Shown: positions 11,100 to 21,309 of the stretch, piece by piece | Layout: every line of letters begins with the position of its first letter | Position numbering within the stretch: the first letter of the stretch is position 1 | DNA from: Capra hircus | Taxonomy: Eukaryota > Chordata > Mammalia > Artiodactyla > Bovidae | NCBI RefSeq assembly: GCF_001704415.2 | Contig: NC_030808.1 | Location: 133,873,089-133,937,088 of the forward strand | Direction: 5' to 3' | DNA length: 64,000 bases | Position numbers and translations under genes: made by a program | Notes under the pieces: model-generated | The model's input: only the letters and a program-made list of their open reading frames with translations | Databases searched by the model: none | Told to the model about the DNA's origin: nothing

Positions 11100-12204
11100 T
11101 CTAGAAGATCAGGCCAAGGCAATACGAAATGAAACAGAAATTAGAGACTTAACTACTAGAAAGGAAGAAAGAAATCATCATGGCTTTGGACAGTGTGATT
11201 AGAGACACAGAAATTGCAAAGAAACAACTGGAAAATATTCTGTAATTAGAAAAGAGAGTTCAGAAAAGTAGATCATTACAAAGGGGGCAGGGGGAAGAGC
11301 CTTCTTTAATACCAGAAATAACCAGTTTTTAAAATCCACTCACAACGGCAGTAAAAAATATCAAAAGCAAAGACACCAGAATAGCCCTAAATAGTGACAC
11401 CAAAATGAAGAAAATTAACAGCATTACTAACACATATAAAATAAGATTTGACAAAATGGGGAGACATGCTCCTGGATAAAGACTGAAAGCAATCAATTCT
11501 CAAAATAACATAGAAGTCTAAAACATGACCAATCAAATTACCAGCAGCTGATGGTGGGAAAAAGGCATTGTTCCAGAGAAGGGAAGGAAACCTGACCAAA
11601 ATCTTCTAAGATCTTCTGGCAAAATGAATAGGCAAAGGAATTAAGAAAGTCTGTATAAAGAAGAATAAAGAGAGATGAACTCATCTAACCAGACTGTACC
11701 CTGTTTTATAACTGTAAGAATTAGAAAGCCCAGTGCTGCTGCGATCGTGGGTAAAGAGACCACACACAGCACTGCGTCACGACTGAAACAGCCCCAAGTA
11801 CACGGAAGAACTTAATAAATTACAGAGGGAGCAGTATAAGCAAATGGGGTAGAAATGTACTAGGACAATTGGCTATTGGAAAAAATATTAAAAAATTAAA
11901 CTCTCACTCTATTACTATTTACTAAAATACATGCTAGGTGGATTGAAGAATTGATATAAAAACTAAAACCGTTTTAAACAGGACTATATCCATATATTAC
12001 TTCTGAGATTTAATTATTCTAACGTTTTAATGAAGCAGTTAAAAAAAAAAAAGTAACAGAAAATACAACTGTAAATTTAACTGAAGGGCATTTTAAGCAT
12101 AAAAGCCCTGGAGAGACAGAAGGTAGATTATAGAAGGAAAACTCAAAACATTCATTACATAAAAATTTAAAATTTCTGCTATTAAAAATCATAAGCAAAA
12201 TGTA
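11100..12204 (+). repeat. Ancient L1 (L1M group) ORF2 region, part 1
   Basis: L1 ORF2 landmarks occur in order: 'caggccaaggcaatacgaaa' (11110), 'ggggagacatgctcctggat' (11460), 'agcagtataagcaaatgggg' (11830), 'tacatgctaggtggattgaa' (11930) and 'aatttctgctattaaaaatc' (12170). No frame is intact. A second L1 interrupts it at about 12205, and the same ORF2 sequence resumes at about 12577. Confidence 0.68.
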
Positions 12205-12576
12205 ATTGCACACTGAGGTACTGAGACATGCTACAACCTTGAAAACATCCTGTTAAATGAAAGAAGCTGGTTACAAAAGCCCATGTATTGTGTGCTTTCC
12301 TTTATATGAAATGTCCAGAAGAGGCAAATCCATAGAAACAGAAAGCAGATTAGTGGTTTCCAGGAACCGCAGACGAGCGGAGGGGAAATGAAACGGGGAG
12401 AGACTGCTGGTGGGCACCAGGTTTCTTTTCAGGATGATGAAAATATTCTAAAACTGATCATGGTGATGGCTGTATAACTCTATGAATATCCTAAAAACCA
12501 ATGAATTATACACTTTAATGGGGTGAATTGTATGGCATGTGAATTATATCTCAGTAAAGCTGTTATAAAAAGCATA
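12205..12576 (+). repeat. L1 (L1MB/MC-like) 3' end nested inside the older L1
   Basis: The 3'-UTR order is clear: 'atgaaatgtccagaagaggc', 'gtggtttccaggaaccgcag', 'ctgatcatggtgatggctgt', 'gaattatacactttaatggg', 'gaattatatctcagtaaagc'. It lies exactly between two adjacent pieces of the older L1 ORF2. Possible degraded duplications are ATAAGCAAAATG before it and AAAGCATAATG after it. Confidence 0.75.
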
Positions 12577-13355
12577 ATGGCAAATAACCAATTGGGAGAA
12601 ACATTTATAACATATTTGAAGAAAGATTAATAATCTTGCTATATAGGGGACCCTTGATAAGTAAAACTGTGATACCCTATTGGAAAATTGGGCAAAATCA
12701 ATGAACAGACAATAAATGACTAAGAAACTAATGTGTCTATTCTATCAAGTTAGCAGAGATTTAAGGAACCATAATGCTCAATGCAGAAGAAGGTGCCAGA
12801 GCAAAGACAATCTCATCTATGGTGGCAAAGCCTTCAGCTGGAGACCGTGCTGGACAGCAACCTATAAATAAGCACCTAGACCCATCACCAAATCACATGC
12901 CCTTTATTTCATGTCCAGAAATCTGTCCTTAAGAAATAAGCACGGAGTGCCCAAGGATTTATGTATGAGGATGCTCACAGCATCATTATTTGTGGATATT
13001 CTGAATATCCACAAATTAGGATGAGCATAAGTGCTCAAAAAGGGAGAAATGGTTAAATAAATTACGGATCAGGCACAAGACTGAATATTATACAGCCATT
13101 AAAAATGATGTTTTCAAATAAATTTAATGACAAGGAAAATTATCACAATGTAATGTTCAGTGGATGAAGGATATAAAATTGCTTACAATATGACCCCATC
13201 CACACAAAATGCTAGAATGAAATACAGCAAAAGGCTGCAGAAATGATCTCTAGACGGTGGCATTCTGGGTGATTTTCATTTTTCTTTTTATTTCCCATAT
13301 CTTCCATGTTTCCTACAATAGACATATTTTATTACTGTAATTCAAAAACAAAAAA
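12577..13355 (+). repeat. Ancient L1 (L1M group), part 2 with 3' end
   Basis: ORF2 sequence resumes with 'gcaaataaccaattgggaga'. It continues to a typical L1M 3' end ('ttaaataaattacggatcag', 'tacagccattaaaaatgatg', 'ttacaatatgaccccatcc', 'tttcctacaatagacatatt'). A perfect 14-bp-arm palindrome lies inside it at 12988-13016. Confidence 0.65.
12988..13016. repeat. Perfect palindrome, 14-bp arms
   Basis: ATTTGTGGATATTC at 12988-13001 is the exact reverse complement of GAATATCCACAAAT at 13003-13016, with a single T between. L1 3' ends do not usually carry this structure here. Confidence 0.97.
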
Positions 13356-13550
13356 AATGATATTTTCCTGGAATATTCATCTACAGGCAAGTATTTGGGC
13401 AGAAGAATGAATAACTGCAATGCAAAAGCTGGCATCTGCTTTGCACCGCCTCCCCATTGCCTTCCCTCCTCCCAGAGTCGCAGGGTGGAATCAGTTTTAA
13501 AGGTTCACCCCTATCCTGGAGGCAACTCCATCCGGCTCAACCAGCCTGGC
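13356..13550. other. Short single-copy gap
   Basis: Nothing is recognised between the L1 3' end and the MLT1 LTR. A 60-codon frame runs through 13395-13577 into the LTR and is therefore not a credible gene. Confidence 0.45.
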
Positions 13551-13895
13551 TATCTTAGACTGTACAGGCTGCTATAACAAAACACCACAGACAGGTGGCT
13601 TATAAACAACAGAAATTTATGTCTCACAGTTCTTGAGCCTAGAATCCTGAGATCAAGGTACCAGCATGGTTGGATAAGAGCCTTCTTCCAGGCTGCAGAG
13701 TTCTCAGTGTATGCTCACACAGCCAAGGAGCACAAGAACTCTCTGGACCCATTTTTATAAAGTCACTAATTCCACCTGTGAGGCTCCCACCCTCATGATC
13801 CAATCTCTCCCCAAAGGCCCCACCTCCTAATTTCATTATCTTAGGGGTTAGAATTTCAACATATGTACCTGGGGAGGACACATTTAGACCACAGC
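13551..13895 (-). mobile_element. MLT1 solo LTR (ERVL-MaLR)
   Basis: This is an almost full-length MLT1 LTR in reverse: 'caggctgctataacaaaaca', 'gtggcttataaacaacagaa', 'ggccccacctcctaatttca', 'gttagaatttcaacatatgt'. No internal MaLR sequence flanks it. A possible 5-bp duplication is CTGGC on the left and CTGCC on the right. It is a mammal-wide, long-dead retrotransposon LTR. Confidence 0.88.
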
Positions 13896-14010
13896 CCTGC
13901 CTATGGAGCACTCCTATGCTCCAGCTCACTTAGGCTCTTACCTCTGGGGGTTGAGTCTCTCTGAGAATAATATAGCTGACAACATTGATGCATCTAAAGG
14001 AAAGTATTAA

Positions 14011-14094
14011 TAGAATGCAGTGCCCAAAAATTTCATTTGGGTTTTCCCAAATGGGTTGCAGAAAAATCTGAATGAACTTTTTGGCCAACCCAAT
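14011..14094. mobile_element. Palindromic mini-mariner (Mariner1_BT-like MITE)
   Basis: The right arm reads 'gaatgaactttttggccaac' then ccaata, the known ruminant mariner terminal repeat. The left arm ('cccaaaaatttcatttgggt') is its diverged complement. The element is essentially two inverted repeats joined by a short centre, so it can fold as a hairpin and needs a transposase from elsewhere. Confidence 0.78.
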
Positions 14095-14216
14095 ATTTAT
14101 TCTAATAAGGAACATATAAAAGGCTAAAGAACCTTTAAAATTCAGTGATAAGAATGTGTCATAATTAAATAAAATGTGATATACATTAATATATATTCCA
14201 TTGTACTTAACTGTGA

Positions 14217-14286
14217 TATGTGTATATATATGTGTGTGTATATATACATATGTGTGTGTGTGTATATATATCATATATATATATAC
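14217..14286. repeat. (TG/TA)n microsatellite
   Basis: Alternating purine-pyrimidine blocks of TA and TG (tgtgtatatata-type) occur here, inside or next to L1 3' sequence. It is likely to vary in length. Confidence 0.9.
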
Positions 14287-14755
14287 AGTCTATCATATAA
14301 TGGAATATTATTATTCAACTCTAAAGAAAAAAGGAAATTTCACCATTTGGGACAACATGGATGAACCTGGAGGACATTATCCTAAGTGAAATAAGCCAGA
14401 CACAGACAGATAAATATTACATGATCTCACTTATATATAGTGGAATAATAGATATAAAAGCCAAACTCATAGTAACAGAGAGCAGAATGGTAGCCACAGA
14501 CTGAGGTATGGGGGAGATCTAGAGATAAAAGCAAAATGGTAGTTACCAAGGGCTCAGGCTGGGGTTCATGGGGACCAATTGTTTAATGGGAAAGACGTTA
14601 ACTGTGCAAAAGATGAAGGAAGAGAGCTGTGGAATGTAGGATGGTGATGGCTGTACTGCAATACGAGTAAACTTAGTACCACTGAACCATACACTTAAAC
14701 ATAGCTAAGATGGTAAGATTTAAGTTAAGAGTATCTTGCCAAAATTTTTTAAAAG
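14287..14755 (+). repeat. L1 (L1MA/MB-like) 3' end
   Basis: The 3'-UTR landmarks are 'catataatggaatattattattc', 'gacaacatggatgaacctgg', 'catgatctcacttatatata', 'agaatggtagccacagactg', 'gatggtgatggctgtactgc' and 'accatacacttaaacatagc'. The preceding 14095-14216 may belong to the same element. No coding region is included. Confidence 0.75.
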
Positions 14756-15195
14756 GATGTGTCAGGGTGGAATCTCAGTTCTGTGGAAGAGATGGGGAGG
14801 AATCCCCACTGAGCCCCAAAACCAGCTGCTGTGGGCAGCCCCTGCTCTGCTGGAGCCAAAGGCAGGAGTGTGGGGAGTGCTTATGGGGCCCCCAGGTACT
14901 CTGCAGCACAGCACAGAGGGCCCCACTGTCATGGAGTGGAGCCTGGCATGGCTAACCCTTGGTAGAAATGCAAGAGCCCGGGGAACACACAGTCCCCAGG
15001 CAGATTTCCCCCCGGCCTCACTGCCTCAGCCTCGCCAGGGGAGAGATTCAGCCTGGAATTCTGTCAGTTCCCCTCAGCTGGCACAACCCACTCCTGTCCA
15101 GTGCTGAGGAGGCAATGAGATCACACAAAGCCCACGTGCAACCCCTATCGCACAGCGTCACTCAGAAAGCATTAAGAAACTGGCCTGTCAAGGAA
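14756..15195. other. GC-richer single-copy sequence
   Basis: No repeat was recognised. Overlapping open frames cover 14710-15107 and 14959-15663 because stop codons are depleted by the base composition. None has a recognisable domain. Confidence 0.4.
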
Positions 15196-15199
15196 ATAA

Positions 15200-15500
15200 G
15201 CCCTGTGTTTATCCAGCAGCTACTAGGCACACTGAATGGGATGCTATTAGTGTCCTGGGCCGCTCGTGGGCGGGCACACCATACGAAAAGGCAGAACAAC
15301 AGTAGCCAAAACACGGGAAACGGTGGTCACAGTGTAAGCAGAAGCTTCGAGAATCTGCTGAGGGGAGGAAGGCGACATCTGAGCCGGTCACTGAAGAAGG
15401 GAAGGAAGGCTGTTACAGCGGGAGCTCAGAGGCTCAGCAAGGGCCCCTCGGCAGGAGGAGTGTCAGATGTGCTAAGAGCCTCAGAGAACCTCCCGAAGAG
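15200..15500 (-). repeat. Possible L2-type LINE remnant
   Basis: The order 'aggaaggcgacatctgagcc', 'aggaaggctgttacagcggg' and 'cagcaagggcccctcggcag' resembles the reverse-oriented L2-type mammalian repeat also seen at 37970-38480 and 55345-56040. It is heavily diverged, so the assignment is tentative. Confidence 0.35.
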
Positions 15501-15861
15501 GTCGGTCCTTGCTCAGCACCCCATCAAAGCAGCTGACAGGCCTCGCTGGTCACTCACTGGCACTGTTTCTTGGAGGACTCATACCTCCATGGGTCTAAGT
15601 TGGGCAGAGTGTGGGGAGGACTGGGGGCTGCTGCTTGCCTGGAAGTGCCAGTACCCCTCATGAGCAGGGATTCACAGAACCTGTCCCTCTGTCCAGACCC
15701 AGTTTAAGTACCACCTTCTGCCTCATAGCTTCTCTTCCCTCCACTGTCCTCCCCAGGGGTCTCATCACATTCCATCAACTCACAGCCCAGGCACAGTGGA
15801 CAAAGTTGGCAGTGAGATGACCTCAGTGCGTCTGAATGTACGAAGGTCCCTTCTGCGCCCA

Positions 15862-16010
15862 GGCATTTATTCAGTCATTTATTCATTCAACAAACACATA
15901 CTGACTGACCACAGTAGGCCAGGCCCTACTGTAGACTCGTGGGAATGCCACAATAGAAGACCCAAGAAAGACTTACTCCTTGACCCCAAGCTATTCAGCT
16001 TCGAGTAGAT
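15862..16010 (-). repeat. L2 LINE 3' end remnant
   Basis: The reverse complement of the L2 3' end is clear: 'catttattcattcaacaaac', 'aggccaggccctactgtaga', 'cttgaccccaagctattcag' in the order seen in many mammalian L2 copies. Confidence 0.6.
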
Positions 16011-16261
16011 GAGACAAAGGAAAAGCCCAAGCCTCCTGAGCTCAGACATGGAAGGTAAAGAGAGCAGAGGCTGCCGGAAAAGCAGTGATGGTGGTCTTCC
16101 ACCAGGGTGCTATGGGGCACCCCAGGGAGTTGATGGCATCTATGCTGGTGCTGGAACACCTGAGCAGGTGGCCTCCCCAGCCGATGCTGCACAGGCACCT
16201 GAATCTAAGATTAATCAGATGGTTCTGGCTGCCTGGGAAATACTGACTTATTGTTTCATTG

Positions 16262-16306
<45 letters not shown>

Positions 16307-17100
16307 CTATTTGCAATCCTTTTGTTCTGGGTTTTCTACACATTTAATTACCTCAGAATAAATCTGATTTCTCCTCGTGGAAAATCTCTCTTTTGTTTTC
16401 TTTTAATTTCCCTTCCTTTCACATTATATTTGACAAAGTTGGGAGAGACATCAAGACTGATGAGCAATGGGGGCAGTGGGGATCGGGGCGGGGAATGCTG
16501 AAGAGCCGTCACGGCTGTGAAGGGGGCGCCGGGTGATGCAGGCTGCCTCGGCTCTGCACCCAGAGCCATAAATTAGGAGAAGTGCCCTGGACTTATATTT
16601 AATTCAATAACAAATACTCACTCACATAAAAATAACTTATTTTCATTCTGGGAGGGTAAGGCCTAAATTTAAACAAGCTTTCCCAGGCTGCCTGAGGAGA
16701 GTCTGCTAGGTTCTGCCTCCTCCGCCCCCTCAAGCTCCATGCCTTCAGCCGCCACTTGAGAGGAGGGAAGGGAGTCCTGCGCTGGCCACAGCCCAGCCAG
16801 AGGAGGGTTGTCTGGGCATCTCTGTGATGAGCACAGTCCTGGCCAGAGTCCTGAGAACTAAGCACACAGACTCTCTGAAGGGAAACACGTCAAGTGGATG
16901 GAATGACGGCTGTGCCTATGGAATAAAGTTTCTATTTCAAGCTTGAGGGAAGACAAGAAAAGCTATCGGTTTCCCTGGGAGAGAGGACCCTGCCCCCAGG
17001 ATTCTGGGCCTGGGCAGGGAGGGTACTGCCCCTACCTGGCTGCCAGACCCTGGGCGGGGTAGGACTCTGGACTTGGTTCTGCCTGGAATGGTTACCCCAG
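16011..17100. other. Single-copy sequence with a (CA)n tract
   Basis: No gene or repeat family was recognised apart from the microsatellite at 16263-16303. Around 16490-16560 GC rises (ggggcggggaatgctg, gggcgccgggtgatgc), but the stretch is too short to be called a CpG island. Confidence 0.4.
16263..16303. repeat. (CA)n microsatellite
   Basis: About twenty uninterrupted CA units followed by ctctctat. Such a tract is usually polymorphic in populations. Confidence 0.98.
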
Positions 17101-17114
17101 AACAAAAGACCTCA

Positions 17115-17300
17115 AACAGTTCTTTTAAATTCTGGCACCTCACGGAGTCACCTGGGAAGACTTTAGAAATACTACAGCCCACTCCCATGTGGACCAATTC
17201 AGACAGAAGGGCAAGGGAGGGGCAGAGGCTGGTATCAGTGTTGGTTTAAAAGTTCCCCAGGCCTTTCTCAAGTTCAGCCAGGTTGAGAAGCCCTGGGTCA
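17115..17300 (+). mobile_element. MER5A-type hAT-Charlie MITE
   Basis: The element shows 'ctggcacctcacggagtcacctggg' with 'actttagaaatac' near the left end, and 'aaaagttccccaggcctttc' with 'ccaggttgagaagccctggg' at the right end. These match the MER5A inverted-repeat-bearing termini. The middle is diverged. Confidence 0.6.
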
Positions 17301-19880
17301 GCACGTAGGGATGTGTGTTACCTGCTCTTGGAGGTATGCAGAGGCCACTGGGTCAGTGGTAAGCAGCCAGAAGTCCATTCCCAGTCCATTCCCCTGGGCA
17401 CTGAGATGCCCAGCGACAGCAGGAGCAGAGAAGCAGGCAGAGGGCAGCAGCAAGAACAGCACAGAAACCGGCAGATGGGAGCTACGGTTCTGCCCTCGGA
17501 AGGATGCAATCAGACTCCTGGCCCAAATGGAGTGGCTGTGCAAAGGAGGAGTCAGGACCAGAGCCTGGGGTGCTGCCTGGGGGTTCTTAACACCCCCAAA
17601 CACATACACACCTGATAACGCTTCATCCCTAAAGACAGAGGGTGGATCTGTGATTGGCAGTGACCAGCAATTCTCTCCCTCCATTAAATAAGAAGAAAGA
17701 AAAATAAAACCAGAAAGCAAAAACTAGAAGAAACAGTGGGTGATTTGTGCCTCTGTGAATGCTGGGTTCTGGATAAGTTGTCACTGTTCAATGTCAAGAC
17801 CTTACCTGACCCTTCACACAGGCCCGCAGGGCACCGCCCATTTGGAACAGTGATCTGGAAGCTGGACAGGCATGTCTCCTCTACTGGTGTGAAAGCGCCA
17901 TGAGGGCACGTTTCCGAGTGTTTAGCACAGGGCTTCCCACCAGCACTGTGAATGTGAATTATGAATAACCCTTTACTGAATTATGAATGGGCATTTCTCC
18001 ATCTTTGCCATAGATATAGTCTTCCTGCTAGAAGCAGCCTTCCTGTAAGAAACACCTGGTAAACTCAAAACTCAGCATCGCTCTTTTGAGTGGTGGAAGA
18101 TTCTGTTGCAAGCAATAGAAATTGTGGTTAAACGAAAGAAACAGAAAAGGGAGACAGACTTATGGAAAGTGAGGGAACAGTGCTCTGAACCCTCAGAAAG
18201 ACTGGGCAGGAGACAAGGCAGCCTGGGCCACGCCTGGAATGCATTTTGAGCTGCCTAGACATTCCTGATGACCCCTCGGCCCTGCCCACCAGCCAAACAC
18301 CCGACGCAGCTGCATCTGCTGGGACTTAATGCTACTGCGAATGTTCCAAGTCGCCTAAACCTTTGAGACCCTCCCTCAGAAGTCAAAGCCTTAGTGAGAG
18401 GCACCCAGACGGCTAACCTGAGGTCCGTCCGGTGCCCATGCACTAGCTCCTTGAGGAGGGAGGAAGACCTTGAGGCCCCTAAGAGTTCCTGAGGCTTTGC
18501 AGGTAAACATCCCCAGCCCTGCTTCAAGCAGGAAGGAGTCTCCCATTTCTAAGTGGGTCCCCTCGGCCCCTTCACCAGGCATGTGTCCCTGCAACATGGA
18601 ATCCCATCTTGGAATTCCAGAATGACTTCATTCCATCAGACTTTAAAACCAGCTGAACTGAAGCAGGCATAAGCTCTCTTGCTTGATGTGTAACTGAGAC
18701 AGTTCTACAATCTAGTGTTTACAACACACTTCATCCCTAGCCAGAAGGAAATGGTGGCAGTTGTAACATTAGCCTCTGGTTACCACGAGAGGCTGGGGAC
18801 ACTGTTTGGGGGAGACACTTGGGAAGAAGATAAAGCACCTTTAGAGAGCTAGGCTATTTCCAAGCTGTGGGATAGGGGTGGAGAAGAGTGGACTGCTTGG
18901 CTGGAGCAGCGGTCTGCTCAAATTACTTGTCTTTCTTCTTGGAGCTTAGCCCCAGTCTTCTCAGAAGCCTGATGGCTAACACTTCCTCCTTTCCCCATCC
19001 CTGCTCTCACCCTAAGAATATCGGCCCAAATCTGCTGCCAGCCCTGCTGTGTCCCCTGACACACTGACTCTGCACCATGCTGCGGTGATGCAATGGGTCA
19101 GGCTCTGCTCCCAGTGCCTGCAATTTGCCCATCGCTCATCCTCCCGGAGGCAGCTGATTTCATAGCCGTCCCAATAAGGAGTGTGAGCATCACATCACTA
19201 GGCAGGGGGCGGGATAGGGGAACCACAGGGATGGGCCACATGTGAGTTTGCATCACAGGTAAACCTTGGCACCTTCCTCAGTCCCCTAATAACTGTTACT
19301 AAGGTCCTGAGATGGGAGTTTATCATCATCTGTTCATAGTTTTAGGTAGAAACAAGGTTGGGTCTGTGACTCCCACTTCTGTTTCCTCAATGTTCCTTTC
19401 TCAGAAGTAGAGATGACAGCCTTCCTGACTGGCATGGTCCTAAATGGGTAAAAGTGGGAATGATTTGGGAGACCTAGGGTTTTCACTCTGAAGTGGTCAG
19501 GTGCCACATCTACTATGATGCCATGGCTGGAAGCTACCCTGGAGGAGGGAGGTTTTGGTCGCCCTGAAGTACCTCCAGCCAGCCTCCCTTGCTTCTCAAT
19601 AAAGCCCAGATATGCAAATAATAGTGCAGGCAATGATGGTGCACATGGCTTTCACCTAGGGAGCTGAGTCAGCGGGTTTGGTGGTTTCAGAATTTCTCCT
19701 GGCTCACCACTTGCCAATAAAAGAGCTTCAGCAGAATAATGAGGTGAGGCTACCCCTGGGCTGAAGTGTATTCCACCTGAGAGGGAGTTGGCTTGGGGTG
19801 GCCACAGCACTGAACAGCTCCAGCTCCAGGAACCTAGGCAGCAGGGACAGTGAGCCAGGTGCCCCCAATTAGACTTGTCC
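17301..19880. other. 2.6 kb of single-copy sequence
   Basis: No recognised gene. Overlapping frames at 17283-17720 on both strands reflect low stop density. Weak similarity to ancient repeats is possible at 17885-17990 (L2-like) and 18080-18180, but I cannot assign them. The stretch 19100-19330 is moderately GC-rich without a clear feature. Confidence 0.4.
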
Positions 19881-19885
19881 ATTGC

Positions 19886-19936
19886 AAAAAGAAAAAGAAA
19901 AAAAAAAAAAAAAAGAAAAAGAAGAAGAAGAAGAAA
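19886..19936. repeat. A-rich run grading into (GAA)n
   Basis: A run of A residues with interspersed G (aaaaagaaaaag) is followed by (GAA)n at about 19917-19936. It may be the expanded tail of a lost retroelement. I see no clear retroelement body upstream. Confidence 0.85.
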
Positions 19937-20099
19937 GTTGAACCTCATCCTGCCCTTGGCTTAGACAGAAAGGTGGAGAAAAGTAAAGTTGTAGCTAAAG
20001 CTTTCTATCTCTAGCTAAATGCACAAAAAGAGTTTTTCCCTGTAGGAAGGGAAGAAAGATCAACTTTTACTAAAATAAACAGCCATCACAACAAAAAAA

Positions 20100-20285
20100 G
20101 CTGCCAGCCAATGCAGGAGACAGAGACGTGGCTTGATCCCTGGGTTAGGAAAATCCCCTGGAGGAGGAAACAGCAACGGCTCCAGTATTCTTGGCTGGAG
20201 AACCCCATGGACAGAGGACACTGGCGGGCTACAGCTCAAGGCTGCAAAGAGTTGGACAAGACTGAAGTGACTTGGCACGTACACA
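20100..20285 (+). mobile_element. Bov-tA SINE, older copy
   Basis: The tRNA-derived head is degraded ('ccaatgcaggagacagagac', B-box-like ggcttgatccctggg). It leads into the Bov-A part ('tccagtattcttggctggag', 'aaccccatggacagaggaca', 'agagttggacaagactgaag'). More substitutions than in other copies here suggest an older insertion. Confidence 0.85.
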
Positions 20286-21170
20286 CTCACTACAAACTGC
20301 AGAGTAGAAAATGCATAGAAATGTGGAATAATATTGAAAGCTGACACAAACCTCCTCAGACTTTGGGCAAGATCTGGATTTCTCCAAAGGAAAGGCTGCC
20401 TCCTTGAAACACCCTCCGGCATTCTGAGAGCCAAGGTGCAGGAGAAGGTGTGGGAAGCTGGGAAATACCCCGAGATTGCTCGTCTCTCTTCTCTGTCTCT
20501 GCCTCCTCCTGTCCCCATCTCCAGGGCTACCAGGCTAAGGGGTGCTGGCTGGGAGAAACTTCGAGAAGAGAGTGTGGAGGAGGCAAGGAAACAGCCTCAG
20601 TGGGTCCCAGCCCACGTTCCCAGTGACAGCAGGCTGGGCCCCGTGCACCCACCAACAAAGCTTCGTCAGTACTCTGCAGACTCCAGGCGCAGAGCACCTG
20701 GAGCACGCAAGACAAAGGCTTCCTGAATTAACAGCTTGACACTGCCACCTGAAAAAGCCAAAATACATCCCAAGGTCAAATCAAGACACATCCTGGTGAA
20801 TCACCACCCCAAGGATAAAAGAGGAGTCCTCTGGACATCCAGCTGGAAAAAGGTGAATCTCCTTCAAAAGGTAAAAATCAGGCTCTCCCTAAACTGACCA
20901 CAGCCATGTTCAATGCCAGAAGACACTGAAAAGGGTCTATAATTCTGAGCGAAGGAATGGATGTCACCCATGTCTTTTAAAGTCCGGCATCCCCCGCACA
21001 CAAATAGGCAAGAGGCAGGAGAATCCAAGTATTCTCAAGAATGCCACATTTCAGGGAGCACAGCACCAGTGAGCTATGGCGGGGAGGGCTGGGAAGGGGT
21101 CAGAGGACAGAATGTGATCAGCCAAGAAGTAAAAGAGTTTAGAACCTGTCCATCAAAGGGTGGCTCTTGC
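20286..21170. other. Single-copy sequence, nothing recognised
   Basis: Overlapping frames on both strands at 20060-20770 lack homology to anything I know. The two longest (152 codons minus at 20060-20518, 130 codons plus at 20334-20726) run into the Bov-tA copy or overlap each other, so they are probably fortuitous. Confidence 0.4.
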
Positions 21171-21177
21171 AGCCAGC

Positions 21178-21308
21178 AGCCTGAGTATCCTAAAGGAGCT
21201 GGTTAGAAATACAGATCCCCTCACCTCAGACCTAGAGCCCCCAGATCTGCATTTTAACCAATCCCCAAGGGATTCATATGTACTTTAATGCTTGAGAACG
21301 TTGCCCTG
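21178..21308 (+). mobile_element. MER5A-type hAT-Charlie MITE
   Basis: The order 'aaaggagctggttagaaata', 'acctcagacctagagccccc', 'agatctgcattttaaccaat', 'aatgcttgagaacgttgcc' matches the MER5A-group consensus through to its 3' terminal repeat. Confidence 0.65.
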
Positions 21309-21309
21309 G

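Noticed and set aside
16009..16501. Frames ending or starting in runs of His-Thr or Cys-Val
   Set aside because: They are translations of the (CA)n microsatellite.
16440..16570. CpG island or promoter
   Set aside because: Only a handful of CpG over a short GC-rich stretch; no transcription-related motif is evident.
20060..20726. Overlapping frames of 130-152 codons on both strands
   Set aside because: They overlap each other in opposite directions, run into the Bov-tA copy, and show no recognisable domain, so they are most likely chance.
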